DNA of 64,000 nt, taken from NCBI RefSeq assembly GCF_907164915.1, contig NC_061865.1, forward strand, positions 51,666,587 to 51,730,586, written 5' to 3'. This DNA comes from Impatiens glandulifera. Taxonomy: Eukaryota > Streptophyta > Magnoliopsida > Ericales > Balsaminaceae. This document shows, in pieces, positions 38,550-52,243 of the stretch. The notes beneath the pieces were generated by a model. That model saw nothing but the letters and a program-made list of their open reading frames with translations, made no database searches and was not told the DNA's origin. The translations under genes and the position numbers were made by a program. The number at the start of each line of letters is the position of its first letter. The first letter of the stretch is position 1.

Positions 38550-38640
38550 CGACAAATGGTTTGGTAGAAAGAATCGACTTAATAGACAAAATATCATGAG
38601 TTCGATTTCCAACAAAAACGCTTTAAACATAAACGTAATG
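38550..38640 (+). repeat. tRNA-derived SINE-like fragment
   Basis: A-box-like TGGTTTGGTAG at 38557 and B-box-like AGTTCGATTTCC at about 38600 are 43 nt apart, close to tRNA spacing. It is probably a decayed SINE head. Confidence 0.4.
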
Positions 38641-40748
38641 AGTGTCATGTTATTCTCAAAATAAAAAATAAAATGAATCTTAGATTTTTTAAATCAAATA
38701 ATAAAATGTATCTTTGTGACCTGTCATGGAATGACTTGGGTTTGATAATACATTGGAAGCGCAAATCAACATCTCTACCGTCTAAGTACCTAAATTTACA
38801 ATTGAAAAAAAAAATGGTTAACTTGGAATTTGAGATTTGGAATATTAGAATAAACATAAATTGGATTTAAATTTATATGCCAACTAAAATATAAATACAT
38901 ATTATATTAATATGTAAATTACTTTATTTTATTTATATTATAATTTCATCAAATTTAAAATGCTTAAACTTTTCAAAATATATATTAAATTTCCATTATA
39001 ATATTTGATTATATTTTTCATGAACTAAATATGAAAATCACATTGAAGTACAAGAGGTTATAATATTTTATGAATTTCAATGAAATTAAATAAGTTTTGT
39101 CTAAGCTATGCATAATCAACATGTAAATCATTTGAGTTGTTTAATGATAATAACTCTATATAATAATTTTCTTTTGTCTTTGTAAGTCTAAGTTACTCCT
39201 CAATTAAGAAGTACAACTATTAAAGTTAAACATATGTTTAAAATATTTTAAAAAAAATGTAAATGTTCAAGTATGGTCAAATAAACACGATACACAATGG
39301 TTAGAGATATATTTTATGCATCGTTTTCAATTTAATATTCATATTTTTTTTCAAGAATTTAATCATAGTGGGTATTCATACATATTTAGTGCGAGGTAAT
39401 ATAAATTATAAATCAACATAATCTATCTATCTTTAAACCTTTTTTTTTATGTTTTGAGTAAGCTTTATTGCATTTTAACTAATCTTTTAAGGAGATTGAC
39501 ACTTCAATTCATCACTATGTCCCTTCACTTATTTTTTTTTAATAAGAATCAAATTTGATTTTCAAGATAAATAAATATAGTTAAGGCTTGCCACTCAAAG
39601 GCCAAAAAATGTTAAATATGTTAGGAGTGTATTTTAGTTGTACTTTATTGAATGTGGAAAGCTACTTTTATTTTATTTTATCTAAATAGTCTTAGTTTTA
39701 ACTAGTCAAGCTCTTTATTATTTTGATAATTTGTATTATATAATTAATAAGAAAATGTAAGATGATTATCAATGAACTATTTGAAAAAATTTCAAATAAC
39801 CTAAAATGAATCGATGCATTAATCATAGTTGGCTAAATTTAACGTTTAATAATTGAATTATAACACAATAATTTGATAGCCCGCTAATATAATGCAGTCA
39901 ACCTAACATTTATTTAAATTTATGTTGATGTCACTCTCTAACAAACTAGACAATCTAATAAAATTAAGTTTTATGGTTATAAATCAAAATCTTAATTAAT
40001 AATATATTGAGTTTTGATATTGAAAAGATTGACAAAAAGTTTGAAACAGGGACGAGCAATGTCAATTATCTTTGCTTTGACATTTTATTTAATTATTTTA
40101 AGTGATAGTTTATATTAAATTAATATAATTTGTTTAACTTATCATTGTCTTTGTTCTAACATAAATTAATAAAAAAAAAAGTGTTTTAAAATAAAAAATA
40201 TATATATTCATTTTTTTTAGAGACATAACTATGTGGGCCGGCCTACGTGGACCTGCAGGCTCATCTACTCCATTAAATTATCATAATCCAATGTTTAAAC
40301 AAATGTATACATAATATTTTAGTTCATCTACATCATATTATATATTATATACATAGAGACAATTAGACATCTTTCATTTTAATAATTTGGAATAATAAGT
40401 CAAAAATGTTAGGCATAAATAGCCAGATGTTACACTTAAATGGGTTCTATAGGTAGACAAACCCTTCATTATGATTATTTAATTGCCTCCCTTTTCTCTA
40501 AAGGAGTTAATTAACTACACTAAACTTTAGGTGTTGTCTGGATTTTTTTTCCTTAATCATAATTAATTAGTTGTAGACCCTCCTCTACCCGTTCAAACTC
40601 GACTCGACGGCGACCAACTTCTTTTTGTGTCCCATACCCCGGTTTGACATGTCCCAATCTTTGTCCGATAACATGATATATTCGGCACCATAAATTTTTC
40701 AATGTGTCTAAACTGCGTATAGAAACTCACGAGTTAGGAAAGGAGGAA

Positions 40749-40783
40749 GTCATAGAATGTAAACAAACAAGGCATTCTATGAC
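40749..40783. repeat. Perfect 11 bp hairpin
   Basis: GTCATAGAATG and CATTCTATGAC are separated by 13 bp. No gene ends next to it, so a terminator-like role is not supported. Confidence 0.7.
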
Positions 40784-41359
40784 CTAAGCAAATTAATGTT
40801 GTACTTTAATGTTTATCTCTTTGAACACCTATAGGTTTTCATATTCCAACCAAATTATAAGCATTCCCTTATGACTAAGAGCTTCTAGACTTTTTGTCTT
40901 TTAAATTAAGAGTTTCCAAAATCTTATGAGAAACTTTATTCATCTTGTAACAAAGGGGAGTGTTTGTGTTTAATAAAGCTATTTTTTTCGAAAAATTGTT
41001 GGAGGTTCTCTAAGAATAAAGACAGATTTAGGCGAAATAGATTTAGGTCGTATGAGGTTGATTCTAGCAGTGGTGTATGATGGTGATTTTCCATATTCAT
41101 GGTGTTGAGGTTTAGTGGCATCGATCTTATCAGAAAGAATTTTTAGTGGGTATTGAGAAGTCCATTGAATATTGGAGTGATTTAAGATGTATTTAGGGCG
41201 CTAGTGTGTAAACGATGTTCGAAAGTATCGGATGAGGCTTTATGAGTTGTCTATGATTTGAGATTGTCTTATTGGAGGTAGCATAACATTACAACGTAGC
41301 AAATGATTAGTTTGAATAAGGGTGTTTTTTCTTTCTCAACGAGTTATTCCTTTTTTTTT

Positions 41360-41470
41360 GTCCAGCGACAACAAAACGTGGATATTCTCCACCTTCATGA
41401 GGAACTCTTGGGTTCGAGTTCGTTAGACGACAAGTTCTGCGCATGGTTAAATGCTTAAGTGTGTTTGTGA
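41360..41470 (+). repeat. tRNA-derived SINE-like fragment
   Basis: A-box-like 'agcgacaacaaaacg' at 41364 is followed by GGTTCGAGTTCG at 41411 and 'gacgacaagttctgcgcatg'. The same order of phrases appears at 19160-19240 and, partly, at 46890-47000, so this is a small dispersed family. Confidence 0.5.
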
Positions 41471-42079
41471 GATTTGTGTTTAATCTGTTATTTATTTATT
41501 TTTTTCTCAACCAGTTATGTTTTAGAAAGTGTAATTGACTCTTTTATTTACTTCAATGCTCATTTGTAAAAGAACTTTGGGATCTATTGATGAGTGATCA
41601 ATCTTAGTTATTGATTTTTTGTTTTTTTTAATCAATTAGCTATGTTGTATGGTTTGCTATCAGCATTATCAGGTGAGTTATTAATATCTAAATGAATTTT
41701 AAATATTATAATGACAATGAAATGTGAGTTTCAAAATTGAAAAGGACATTCCTAAGTTTGTAAATTAAATATTGTCTTTCTTTATTTAAAATATATTCTT
41801 ATTTTTGATTAGTCAACATATTCCCATCTTTGTAATAAAATCACTCTATTCACCCTTTATTTATTTCGAAACAATTTTAATTTTAATTTTCAAATAATAT
41901 TGTTAAAGTCTTGATGATCCATATGAGTTTTAGACGGAAAAGTTTATAGTAAAAAAATTGATTTTTTCATAACATTGTTTTGGATAGGCATTAGAAATTT
42001 GTTGTACAAAAGAATTTGTTCATTCTTTTCACATGTTAAAATCTCGAGTTAACTTTTAAAATTTACCATTTCACATAAA

Positions 42080-42480
42080 ATTAACTTGATTTAAATAAAC
42101 ACTTACGATTTTAAATTTAAAATAATAAGATTTTATAATTGTATGAGTTTATAAATAATTTTGAATTTACGATTTTAGGTTTAAAAAATAAATTTATATT
42201 TAAAAATTAAAATATAAAGTTATTATTTATTTAAATTAATTAATATAATTAATTTGGTAAGTGTAATTCTTGTATAGTGTTATTTATTTATTTATTTATT
42301 ATTATTATTTTAATTATTTTATATTTAAATATATAATTTTTTTAAATTCACTAAGTATAAAATAATATATAACTATTATTTTTTCATATTAAATTTTTAC
42401 GATTTCAATTAAATTTTAGATTTTACAAGTTTACATTACTAACGATTATACGTATACTCTCGATTTTGACAACTTTATTT
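42080..42480. repeat. Dispersed 'ACGATTTTA' repeat, copy 2
   Basis: 'cacttacgattttaaattt', 'gagtttataaataattttga' and 'ttacgattttaggttt' repeat the order seen at 6195-6540. It is probably a decayed MITE. Confidence 0.4.
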
Positions 42481-42954
42481 GCATCGATAATAGGTTTACG
42501 TGGTTCCTGTTTCGCCTCATATGGCTCGGTAGGCCCAGCAGTCCAAGCTAGTTGTTAAGAATTGTGTCACCGATCCTCTTTAAACTTCTATCTTGTTGGC
42601 TTAAATTAAGAGTTACTCTCGTCATTTCTCCACTCAGTACTGATATAGGAACTGGAGGCTGGGATAAAGGAGTACACCAATTTATCTTTTTTTCAATTTT
42701 GTGTTGACTTAAATAGTATGATCCCTTAGTTAGGTTGCACCCCGAACTGAATCACCATGAAGAATAAATACGGTTTCAGTAAACCTAATCTAGACAGAAG
42801 GGAAATGGTGAATTGTCTCGCGTTCATGTAAAGGTGAAGGCTTGGCTCGGCGCCTTCCTTTCGCTGCGCTAATCTTTAGCGCCATAGAGGATTGTTCCAA
42901 ACGACAAGATGCGCTATCTTTCCTGCTCACACGTGAAGTTTGGTCTACCCAATA
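42481..42954. other. GC-richer block of possible organellar origin
   Basis: This segment, which may resume at 43930-44160 beyond the hAT-type insert, is much richer in GC than the surrounding DNA. Text such as 'cgccttcctttcgctgcgc' and 'gcgccatagaggattg' has the feel of plant mitochondrial intergenic DNA. No organelle gene is recognised, so a nuclear insertion of mitochondrial DNA is only a suspicion. Confidence 0.3.
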
Positions 42955-43921
42955 CAGGATCGACCGAAGGGCAATGCAACAAATGCAGTTGCATAGGGTC
43001 CCCACTTTTCAGGCCCCAAATTTTCCAAATTTTTAATATATAATATTATTATCTCTATTATTAATTATACATTATGAAATATATATTTTACCGTATAATA
43101 TCATATTCTTTTATATATATATTTTTTTATATTTATTACTTATAATACGCTAATATAATAGTTTTTTTCTCTCCGTATTATATATTGATATATATTATTT
43201 ATTTCTCTCTATTATATATAATATAATAATTTTTTCTCTCTTCATATTATATCTAATATAATAATATATTAATGTAAAAGTTTTATTATTTTTTATCCTT
43301 AATATTAGGCTCATTTTCTATTTATTTTTATTGTAACTCTTTTATATCACTAAACTAATTATATTGTTTATATTTTAGCTGCTTTCTATATTTAATAATT
43401 TAAATTTTTTATTATAAATTCAACCCTAATTGTGAAAATCTTTGAGGTTACATTTTAATGCTCTTAAATTAATTTTTTTTATTTATTCTTATTTTTATGT
43501 TTATTTTCATAATCTCTTTCTCATTTTAAAATATCTATCATATTTTTTTTGTATTATAGAGACATCATACCTAATATATCACGAATGAATTAGCTATGAT
43601 ATCAACTGAAAAAAGTGTTTAGACACCTAGAATATAATCACTTAATTTAAAATGTTGCCTCAAAAAATGCAAGTAGGAGTATTTTTTGTTGAATCAATAC
43701 TAATTAATTGATAAATTATTATGGTATATATTTTTGTTTACAACTTATTATATTAATATTTTTGTTAAATATTTTGAAATATTTTTTTACACTAGTTAAT
43801 ATTGTTATATATTTAATTTGTATATTTAATATTTTTTTTATAAAATGTATAATTATTTTAATTTTATGAGGCCACACAATTTGAATTTGCATGGGCCTTT
43901 CAACCTTTGGGACCGACCCTG
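42955..43921. mobile_element. 967 bp non-autonomous hAT-type element
   Basis: The ends are CAGGATCGACC and GACCGACCCTG. The flanks are ACCCAATA at 42947-42954 and 43922-43929, a perfect 8 bp target duplication. Subterminal 'gcagttgcatagggtcccc' and 'tttgaatttgcatgggcc' match the 308 bp element at 31297-31604, making one family of two sizes. The centre is AT-rich filler with no transposase. Confidence 0.9.
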
Positions 43922-43929
43922 ACCCAATA

Positions 43930-46226
43930 GGAAATAGTTCAGATACTTGTGAACTTACTAGATGAAATACTATTTGTTCCTATTATACAAGATTCGTGTG
44001 CATCTGCAAGTGCATATCAAATAATGTCTTATTATCTTTTGGGTGAACATATGAGTATTAGAACAAATCTTGTCAACCTAGAGTATTCCAAAATAGAGGA
44101 TATTTATGAGTATTCTCTTAAAGTGTTAAAGTTCTATCTTCAATACTCACACCTCTGAGAATCCATCTTTATTAAAAGCGACGAATGTGATAATTCAAAA
44201 AATTGTAAGGGAATCTTTATACATATGATTTATGAGTCCTCATTATTTTCTAATCTCTATTGTACCTTACAATTTTTACACATAATGAAAGTTTTTTCTA
44301 TATCTCATTAATACTCGAATCCATAATTTTGGATAAATGAGTTTTCGCGCTTTATCACTAAACTTAATGAGTCATTGAATTATGAGGTTTTTATTATGTT
44401 ATTTCAATTATTGGTAACAAATGTAACTATATATTTCTTTTGAATAAGACATGAGATCGCAATTCACAACATAAAGTCACGTGAAGTCGTTATTGACTCT
44501 CCGGTTTCACTATTTTTTGAACATTTTTGAACTAGTAGTATGTGGGCATGTGTTTTATGTATTTTTCGTGATCACAAATTCGTGATCTTTTCAATATTAT
44601 TTGAGTCGTCGTTTTTTTATCTTTCATTATTATTGTTACTTTTTTTTGTTGAGTTAAATTAATCATTAACAATTGTGATTTTCGCCATTAAATAATTAAT
44701 TAGAAAAGTTTTATCTTTATAAAAAGATTAATACTACATCATAAATCAACTAAAAAATAGGTCACTTGCACGAGAATGACACCTAAAACGAAATAGATGT
44801 GAAGAAGATTGGATCGCCCATGTGAATGTCGCGGTTTTCTTTGTTTTAATTAAAATAAACAAATTGTGAGTCCTCAATTTGAATTAGTAATTTGTTATCA
44901 AACAATATTGTATTTGTCCCTAGATTTTGTCAATTTCCTTGTAGTCTAAGAAAGGTTTTCATTCAAGTAGTGCTATAGCAATAGCATAGATCTCAATTCA
45001 CATGGAACTTAGCTTAATTTTCAATGCATATGCATAGAGATGGCTGCAATAATCTAAATAAACGTGCCTGCATCAAATACAACTTATTATTTCATAATAA
45101 TATATATGCATATCCCCATCCACCATTCATGTCTATTCCATGACAATGCATTAAATGGGTTGTTGCTTTGTTCTCCATTTTTATTATACATTCTTAAGGT
45201 TGGAATCATTCATTATTTAATTAATACACTTTTGACTTTCTTTCCTTCCAACTCTTAAGTTACACCCAATACGCCTATTTCCTGTCTAGCCATTTTTCAT
45301 GTATATTGTTAACATTTAAAAACAAAATCATAAATAAGCATTTTTAACTTGTTCATTTCTTTTATATGTGAGTTTGATTTAATTCCTAGAACTAGCATAA
45401 TAATTCATTATAAATACATTTGTGAAATTGACATGATAATTAGGCAGGGTAAATTTCCCGATATTGGGTAACCCGAACCGATTCAAACCGGACCCGAACT
45501 CACCCTAAAAAACCGGGTACCTAAGTAAACCCGAAATTTCCGGTACCAAACCGAGATACCCATACTCAATATATTATAATAACAAAAAAATTTATAAGGA
45601 TCTGTTATAAAAAAAAGTTTATAAATTTGAACAAGAACACATTTGTTTTATAATGTTATATATATATATTTATATTAAAAATCGTTTAACGAGAAATAAT
45701 AACATAAAAAAATCACAAAACATGAAAATAAGATAAAAATACAAACATATTACTCAAACAGAATTATCGAGCTTGAAGATTCTCAAGAAAAACGAATAAC
45801 TCCCGACTGATTTTATTGGCTTTCCAAAACGAATATGAGAAGGCGTCGTAATAATAACATTATGAAAGCATCGGACAATTATGACCATTGAAAGTTCGAC
45901 GATTTCTCTCTAACTATATAGTTTATTAGAAAACAATCGAGATGGTAACTAAAATATGTATTAATATCATATTAGTCACATCAATCTAAATTTCATAAAA
46001 ACTACCCAAAGATTCGAGTATCATGTAATGAATCTCAATCATACTTCGTACAAGATTTCAAATACTAGTCATCATTGACAATATAAAAATAAGTGAGTCA
46101 CTAATTCCACATCTTTATTACGACCATGACTTATCATAATGTCACAAAAATACAACTAGACGCCCTATAGAATCAATGTCTCGACTGGTCGTCTCAGTAC
46201 GTCTTGACCGATCGCCTCCGTGTATC
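43930..46226. other. Spacer
   Basis: No gene is supported. Bases 45450-45570 hold a hAT-MITE-like interior ('gtaacccgaaccgattc', 'aaaccgggtacctaag') without clear ends. Confidence 0.45.
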
Positions 46227-46373
46227 TCCTCAACTTCTAGACCGCCAATTACATAGATCATTGATATCATCCCTATCAGTATTGTTGCTAAACCCTATAA
46301 AATTAAAATCCTCTCAACCTTTAGACCGCCAATTACATAGATCATTGATATTATCCCTATCACTGTTGCTAAA
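46227..46373. repeat. 84 bp tandem duplication
   Basis: The phrase 'accgccaattacatagatca' occurs at 46241 and again at 46325, and the flanking text repeats with few changes. The 84 bp period keeps a frame open, but the sequence does not look coding. Confidence 0.85.
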
Positions 46374-46889
46374 CAAAAGCAATTATTTTTCACGATTCGC
46401 TATCTTTCGAATTTTAGTCTCACTAAAACAATATATTATCAAAATAAATTATTCTCAATAATGACTTAACGATGTTTCTGACGTTTCTTTTCACAATGTC
46501 ATTGATTCTATAAATGTGTAAAACAATAAACTTTTCATAGATTTTTTTGTTCTCTCCTATATATAATAATGCGATATATGATTTAGTTCGAGAATTTTTA
46601 CTTATTAATTTTTTTTACTCATTTAAATTAATTATAATCAGTTCAATAATTATTTTTGGTAAATAACAAATAATTATTATATATTTTTAATTATTATTAT
46701 TTTTAATTTATATTATAAAATATTTAAAATAGCAAGAGTGACGTCTAAAATATTAAAATTATATTATTTTTAAAACGTAATAAAAAAATTACTACTAACG
46801 AATTTATGCTCAGGGTTATGAAAACATTGAGAAAAATAAAAGAAAGAATAAAAATGTATTTCACTCAATTATAAAAATTATTTCATCTC

Positions 46890-47000
46890 TAATAGCCTAA
46901 CGTTAATAGTTAATAAGAGGTGAATATTCTCATCCTCCATAAGGTCCTGAGTTTGAACCTTTTAAATGGTAAGTTCTGTTTGCGCATGATTAATTGATTA
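46890..47000 (+). repeat. tRNA-derived SINE-like fragment
   Basis: A-box-like 'tagcctaacgttaatag' at 46893 and B-box-like 'gagtttgaacc' near 46950 are followed by 'taagttctgtttgcgcatg', as in the copy at 41360-41470. The box spacing is longer than in a tRNA because of extra sequence. Confidence 0.4.
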
Positions 47001-47663
47001 AATATTTTTGCTGATGAAACGAAATCAGTGTTCTAAACAAATAATAATAATAATTAAATTTTTTTTTCGTAAATCTTAATTTTTATATTTGAAGAAGGTA
47101 AAACATTGTAATTTAATAAAAACACACAGATCCTTGTTTGAAATTTTAATCTGAATTATTAAAATTAATCATATACATGATACAATGTTATTAAAATAAA
47201 ATATAAATAACTAAAAAAAGAAGAAAAAAAATTATCAAGCAAAAATGTGCGATTAAAAATATGTGTTTTACATACTTTCTTTAAAATAGTTTTACGACAT
47301 TAGTAATTGAGTTTCATGGGTGGAACTCTTTTAACTCTTAAGATCGATACAATGGATCTTAATCTCTTCTAGTGCGTTAGCACAATAATCAATGAAACGA
47401 ATTTTGATCTTTTTGAAAAAATAAAAGTCCTAATATAACTTCAAATTGTTTGTTCATGTTATTGAGGAAATCTAACATGTATTGCATTCTCAATTTTATT
47501 CACATAATAAGAGTATCTAAATGTAAAGTGAATAGGTGTTACTTTTATTTCCTTTTAAAAATTTATAACTTTACATAGTTCACAAGTGACAACATTTTTG
47601 TAAACTATTTTGTTAAAATAATTATATATTTTCACATAAAATTCTCTTTTATATATGTCAAGT

Positions 47664-47717
<54 letters not shown>
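47664..47717. repeat. (TAA)n microsatellite
   Basis: About 18 TAA units. The poly-tyrosine frame on the minus strand is an artefact. Confidence 0.97.
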
Positions 47718-48254
47718 TGGGGGATAATTGTTCTTTCTCTTTTTTATGCTCGAATGAGATAATCACGAGAACTAAAATATCAGCAAACGATAAAATTAAG
47801 TACACAGAGAAAAACCAATTTTTGCGAGGAAAATTCAAAAAAGATAATAAAAAACACAGAACCCGAAAACCGCTTAAAATACCTTCACTATTCAATTCTC
47901 TAGTACCATAGAAATTCACTATTACAAAGTCTTCACCCTTAATAGTGGATTACAAGAACAATGACAAGAAAAGATCTTATTAAAATGGAATACTCAATCC
48001 AGAGAAGTAAAACAAAGATTTAGACTAATTAGATTATAGAAAACTCTGCGATGATTCAACACTTGTGATTCGAGCTAAAACCGACATCGTTTGACTATTC
48101 AATTGTCTCGTTAAAACGTTGAAACTCTGAATATCTAACCCTATTTTTGTTTATTCTCTTTTTATGTCTAGTTTTTGTATCTAACTAAATAGTCTAATTA
48201 TCTAATATATAGTATAAAATAATATATAATATATTATTAATCCAAGCTCAATGG

Positions 48255-49100
48255 ATTAGACACCAATAATGTATTAAATTAAATCATGTAATTCTTGCGA
48301 ATATATTACCACGTATAAATAAAACCAAATATATATTAACATTTAATGAATAAATATAATAAATTGTAACAAAATTATATTGAAGTAATTAAACGTATCA
48401 AACACATTCAACAACGTTAGCTGTTAGGTAATTTAGGTATTAAAACGAATAAACGGTGATGTATGTTTGTGTCTAGCCCTAAACAATCTTATCAAATCCA
48501 TGGGCACTTTTGAAATTTTTTAAAACAGAACCAACTTCATGCATTTGAGCTTTATAAAAAAAAAAAAAAAAAAAAAAAACATGATTAGTTTCATTTCATT
48601 GGACACATTTAAACTTAACGGGACCAATTTCATTTCATTGGGCACCATAATCGATCTACTTTATGCAACTTCAATTTAGTATGTCAGTCCCCAATTTATT
48701 TTGACAGCTAACTATTATAATTGACTTTTTAAATATCAGATGTGTCAAATAAAATTTTTAAGTAAATAAATTTTTATAATATTGATTTTTTAACTGTTAG
48801 ATGTGTCATTATAGATTTAAAAAAAATATCTTATAAGTTAGTCTTTAATTTAAAATATATAAATATGCTGTGTATTTTATAATTTTATATTTTCGTGATA
48901 ATAATATATCGAATTATTTACTATTTATAATAATAATAAGATAATGATAATAACAATTATCATTATTATACATTTAATCTTAAGTAAAAGTGTATTATAA
49001 TAAAAAAAAAGTTATATATTTTAATTATATAATATAAAATATATAATAAGATATATATAACAAAATATATATATATATATATATATAATATATAACCTAA
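48255..49100 (+). repeat. Long direct repeat, left copy
   Basis: This copy shares a long ordered series of phrases with 50545-51750, offset by about 2.27 kb: 'cgtataaataaaaccaa', 'acgaataaacggt', 'tttaaaacagaacca', 'gtttcatttcattgg', 'cccaatttattttgacagct', 'atttactatttataataa'. It ends in (TA)n. It has no coding capacity. Confidence 0.8.
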
Positions 49101-50544
49101 AATCTTTTTTAAAAAGATTTACAATTTTACCGCTCCTTAAGACATTTATAGGTATAGAAATGATACAATAAAAGTGAATAATTATTATCAGAAATGTAGG
49201 TTAATTATATGTGATCCTGTGTAGATCGAAAATTTAATAAGAATTTTTATTTTTTAAAATTTTTAATTCACTCAAAAATGACAAATCATTCCTCTACAAT
49301 TTTTTATTTTATTTTATTTTTTTAAGAAATAAGAGTATGTCAATTTAACTGTGTTTAAATATATTCTTTGTTTTTAAATAAAGGAGATGAAAACAACATA
49401 TTTGTATTAGGCATTTGGTCTTGAAATTATAAAAATTCAATACACAATGTTTTTAATGTTTTTAATGTAACAAATAAATTATAAATTAACTAAGAATAAA
49501 ACAAAATCACCTAAAAAAATGTAATATTTGAAAGATGTGTTTGACACATTAGTTTAAAACAATTTCAAATAATGAAATATTATTTAATTGTTTTTCATAA
49601 TATTGGTCATTCGAGTCTGTTTCGCGAATTCGGGTTAGAAGGTTAACAGGTGGAGTGATATTGACTTGAACCTGACTTGTTTAGTAATTTGTGTCAAAAT
49701 TTCTAACATTGACCTGATCTGTTTATTTGTGATTGACCAGAACATGACCAGATTACCTAACTCAACTTGAACCAACCCGATATAATTAATTCACATCTTT
49801 CTGTTTCAAATTAAATTGAAATCAACACACAAAAATGAAGTTAAATTATATATATGTTTACAAAAAAATCCTACAAAAGAAAATGAGTGAGAAAAAAAAC
49901 ACAAACTCAACAAAAACAATTATAAATAGGTTATTGGTCTAGTTTGAGTCATTTTACGTCAACTCAATTTTGACATGTTTATTAATCAAGTTAAATAAAT
50001 CGATCTGATTTTACTTAAAAAAAAAAAATACATGACCATAACCTAATTTTTCGTCTTCGATTTAGAACGTATTTTCGTGTCAGGTTTAAAATACCGACAG
50101 GAACGTGAATTAATACATAAACTTCAATCACTGCAGTCAAAATGATATTGTGTAAATCATAATAAAAATAATTACATAAATTTATTGAGCACCTTATTTT
50201 TTCAATAAAAAACTAAGAGCTTGTTTGATTGAATTTTTTTTAATAAAAAATCAACAATAATAAAATATCATTTCATTATTTCTTTTATTAATTCCATCAC
50301 TAAATTCATTAATTAAAATACTTCCTCTTTAAAAAAAATATTTACTTATATAAAACAAAAACTAAGACTCTATATAGTTGTTGTGTTGCTCTATATTTCC
50401 ATTATATATTAAAATGGAAGTAGTCAGTGCCAACTTAAGCTCATACTCTTGTACAAAGAAGTTTAAGATTAACTTTGGAAAAAAATTAGGGTAGAAGTTA
50501 AAGGGTGTTGATTCGGTTTATAACTAAAATAAATCATGAATGCG
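49101..50544. other. Spacer between the two long direct repeats
   Basis: No gene is supported. Bases 49610-50100 contain 'cgggttagaaggttaac', 'gaacctgacttg' and 'caacttgaaccaacccga', the look of a hAT-type MITE interior. Bases 50215-50330 resemble one end of the GCCTTGTTC-type MITEs. Confidence 0.45.
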
Positions 50545-51750
50545 TAATAAGTTATTAGGGTAATTTTCGGGAATAAATTATCGCATATAAATAAAACTAA
50601 ATATATATGCATATGAACGTTTAACTATTAAGTCGAATTAACTAAAACAAATAAAAAGAATAAATTGAAGTAATTAAACGAATAAATCACACTTAATATT
50701 AGTGATTCAAATAATTTTGAATATTATAATGAATAAACGGTAATATATATTTGTATATAAACCAAATGAAACAACCCTTAACGACACATTTGAACTTTTT
50801 TAAAACAGAACCAATTTAATTTCATTGGGCACATTTCAACTTAATAATAAAAACATGATCAGTTTCATTTCATTGGGTAAATTTAAATTTGATAAGAAAC
50901 GGGACCAATTTCATTTCATTGGGCACCATATCCGATATACTTTATTCAACTTCAATTCAGTCCTTGGCAGTCCCCAATTTATTTTGACAGCTAAATATTA
51001 TATTTGACTTTTTAACTGTCAGAAATGTCATATAAATTTTGTAAAAAAATAAATTTTTATAATAATTGACTTTTAAGCTGTCAGGTATGTCATATAGATT
51101 TTAAAAAAATCTTATAAAATATAAATTATATAATATATAATTATACAATTTATAACTTTTATAAGTTAGTGTTTAATTTAAAATATATAAACAATTTTTT
51201 ATATTTTATGATTTTATATTTAATATAAGGTATAAAATATAATTTTTTTTTATCTTTTTTATTAAAATAATGATACACAACTAACTTTATTTTTTATATT
51301 GTTTTCACTTTTTATCTATTTATTTTATTTGTTATTATCATTATTATATATCAAATTTTATTGTCATTTTTTTATATTCTTAATTAATTATTATTTTATT
51401 ATTTTAAGTAATTATGTAAGAATAATTTTTTATTTAATATATAAATTTAATTATAATATATATATTGAAGTTATTTGTTAAAATATGAATCTATTTTAAA
51501 GTTTAATTATTATTTATTAATTCCTTATAAAATAAAATAATACTAATACTAATATAAAAATAAAAGTAAAATCTATTATTTACTATTTATAATAAGATAA
51601 TGATAATAATAATTATTATTATCCTTTTAATCTTAAATAAAGTGTATTACAATACATTATAATTATAAAATAAATTATATATTTTAATTATATAATAAAA
51701 ATATATAATATGACATATATAACAAGAAAATATATATATATATATATAAT
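50545..51750 (+). repeat. Long direct repeat, right copy
   Basis: This diverged copy of 48255-49100 carries about 330 bp of extra AT-rich sequence in its second half (about 51230-51560). The pair could be the LTRs of a small decayed non-coding retroelement or a local segmental duplication; I could not find TG/CA ends. Confidence 0.8.
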
Positions 51751-52200
51751 TTATTTTTTTATACAATAACAATAAATATGATAATTCAAAATAAATTAAA
51801 TTAAGAGGTAGAAGAGAAATATTGTACATAAATATGAAGTTTTTATTATAATTAAATCTCAAGAAACCTTTTGTAACAGCACATTGGTGGTTAATTGTGT
51901 CGTTGACCAAACATGTCACAAGTTGTAAACGAGTTTTACAACTTGGTTATTTTATTTTACTATTGTGATTTTAAATTTAATACTTGTATTAGTTATTTTC
52001 CTACATAAATTATATAACATTTTTAATATCTATACAACAATAATTTTAAGTTTATAAAAATGAAATTTTAGTTATTTAATATAGTTTTTAATAAATTAAA
52101 CTTAATAATTTAATGTGTATAAAACAATTGTGTAAAAATAAGTTATTTTAATGTTTTAGAAAATTAATAGTTGGGTATACAAAAAAATATATATATATTT

Positions 52201-52243
<43 letters not shown>

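Larger units (their letters stand above)
36546..41359. other. AT-rich spacer with scattered fragments
   Basis: No gene is supported. Bases 36825-36990 and 37590-37640 contain GTGGGCCCC and GGGCC/AGCCCA motifs, as in plant promoters, but no coding sequence follows either. A short perfect hairpin lies at 40749-40783 and a SINE-like piece at 38550-38640. Confidence 0.45.
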
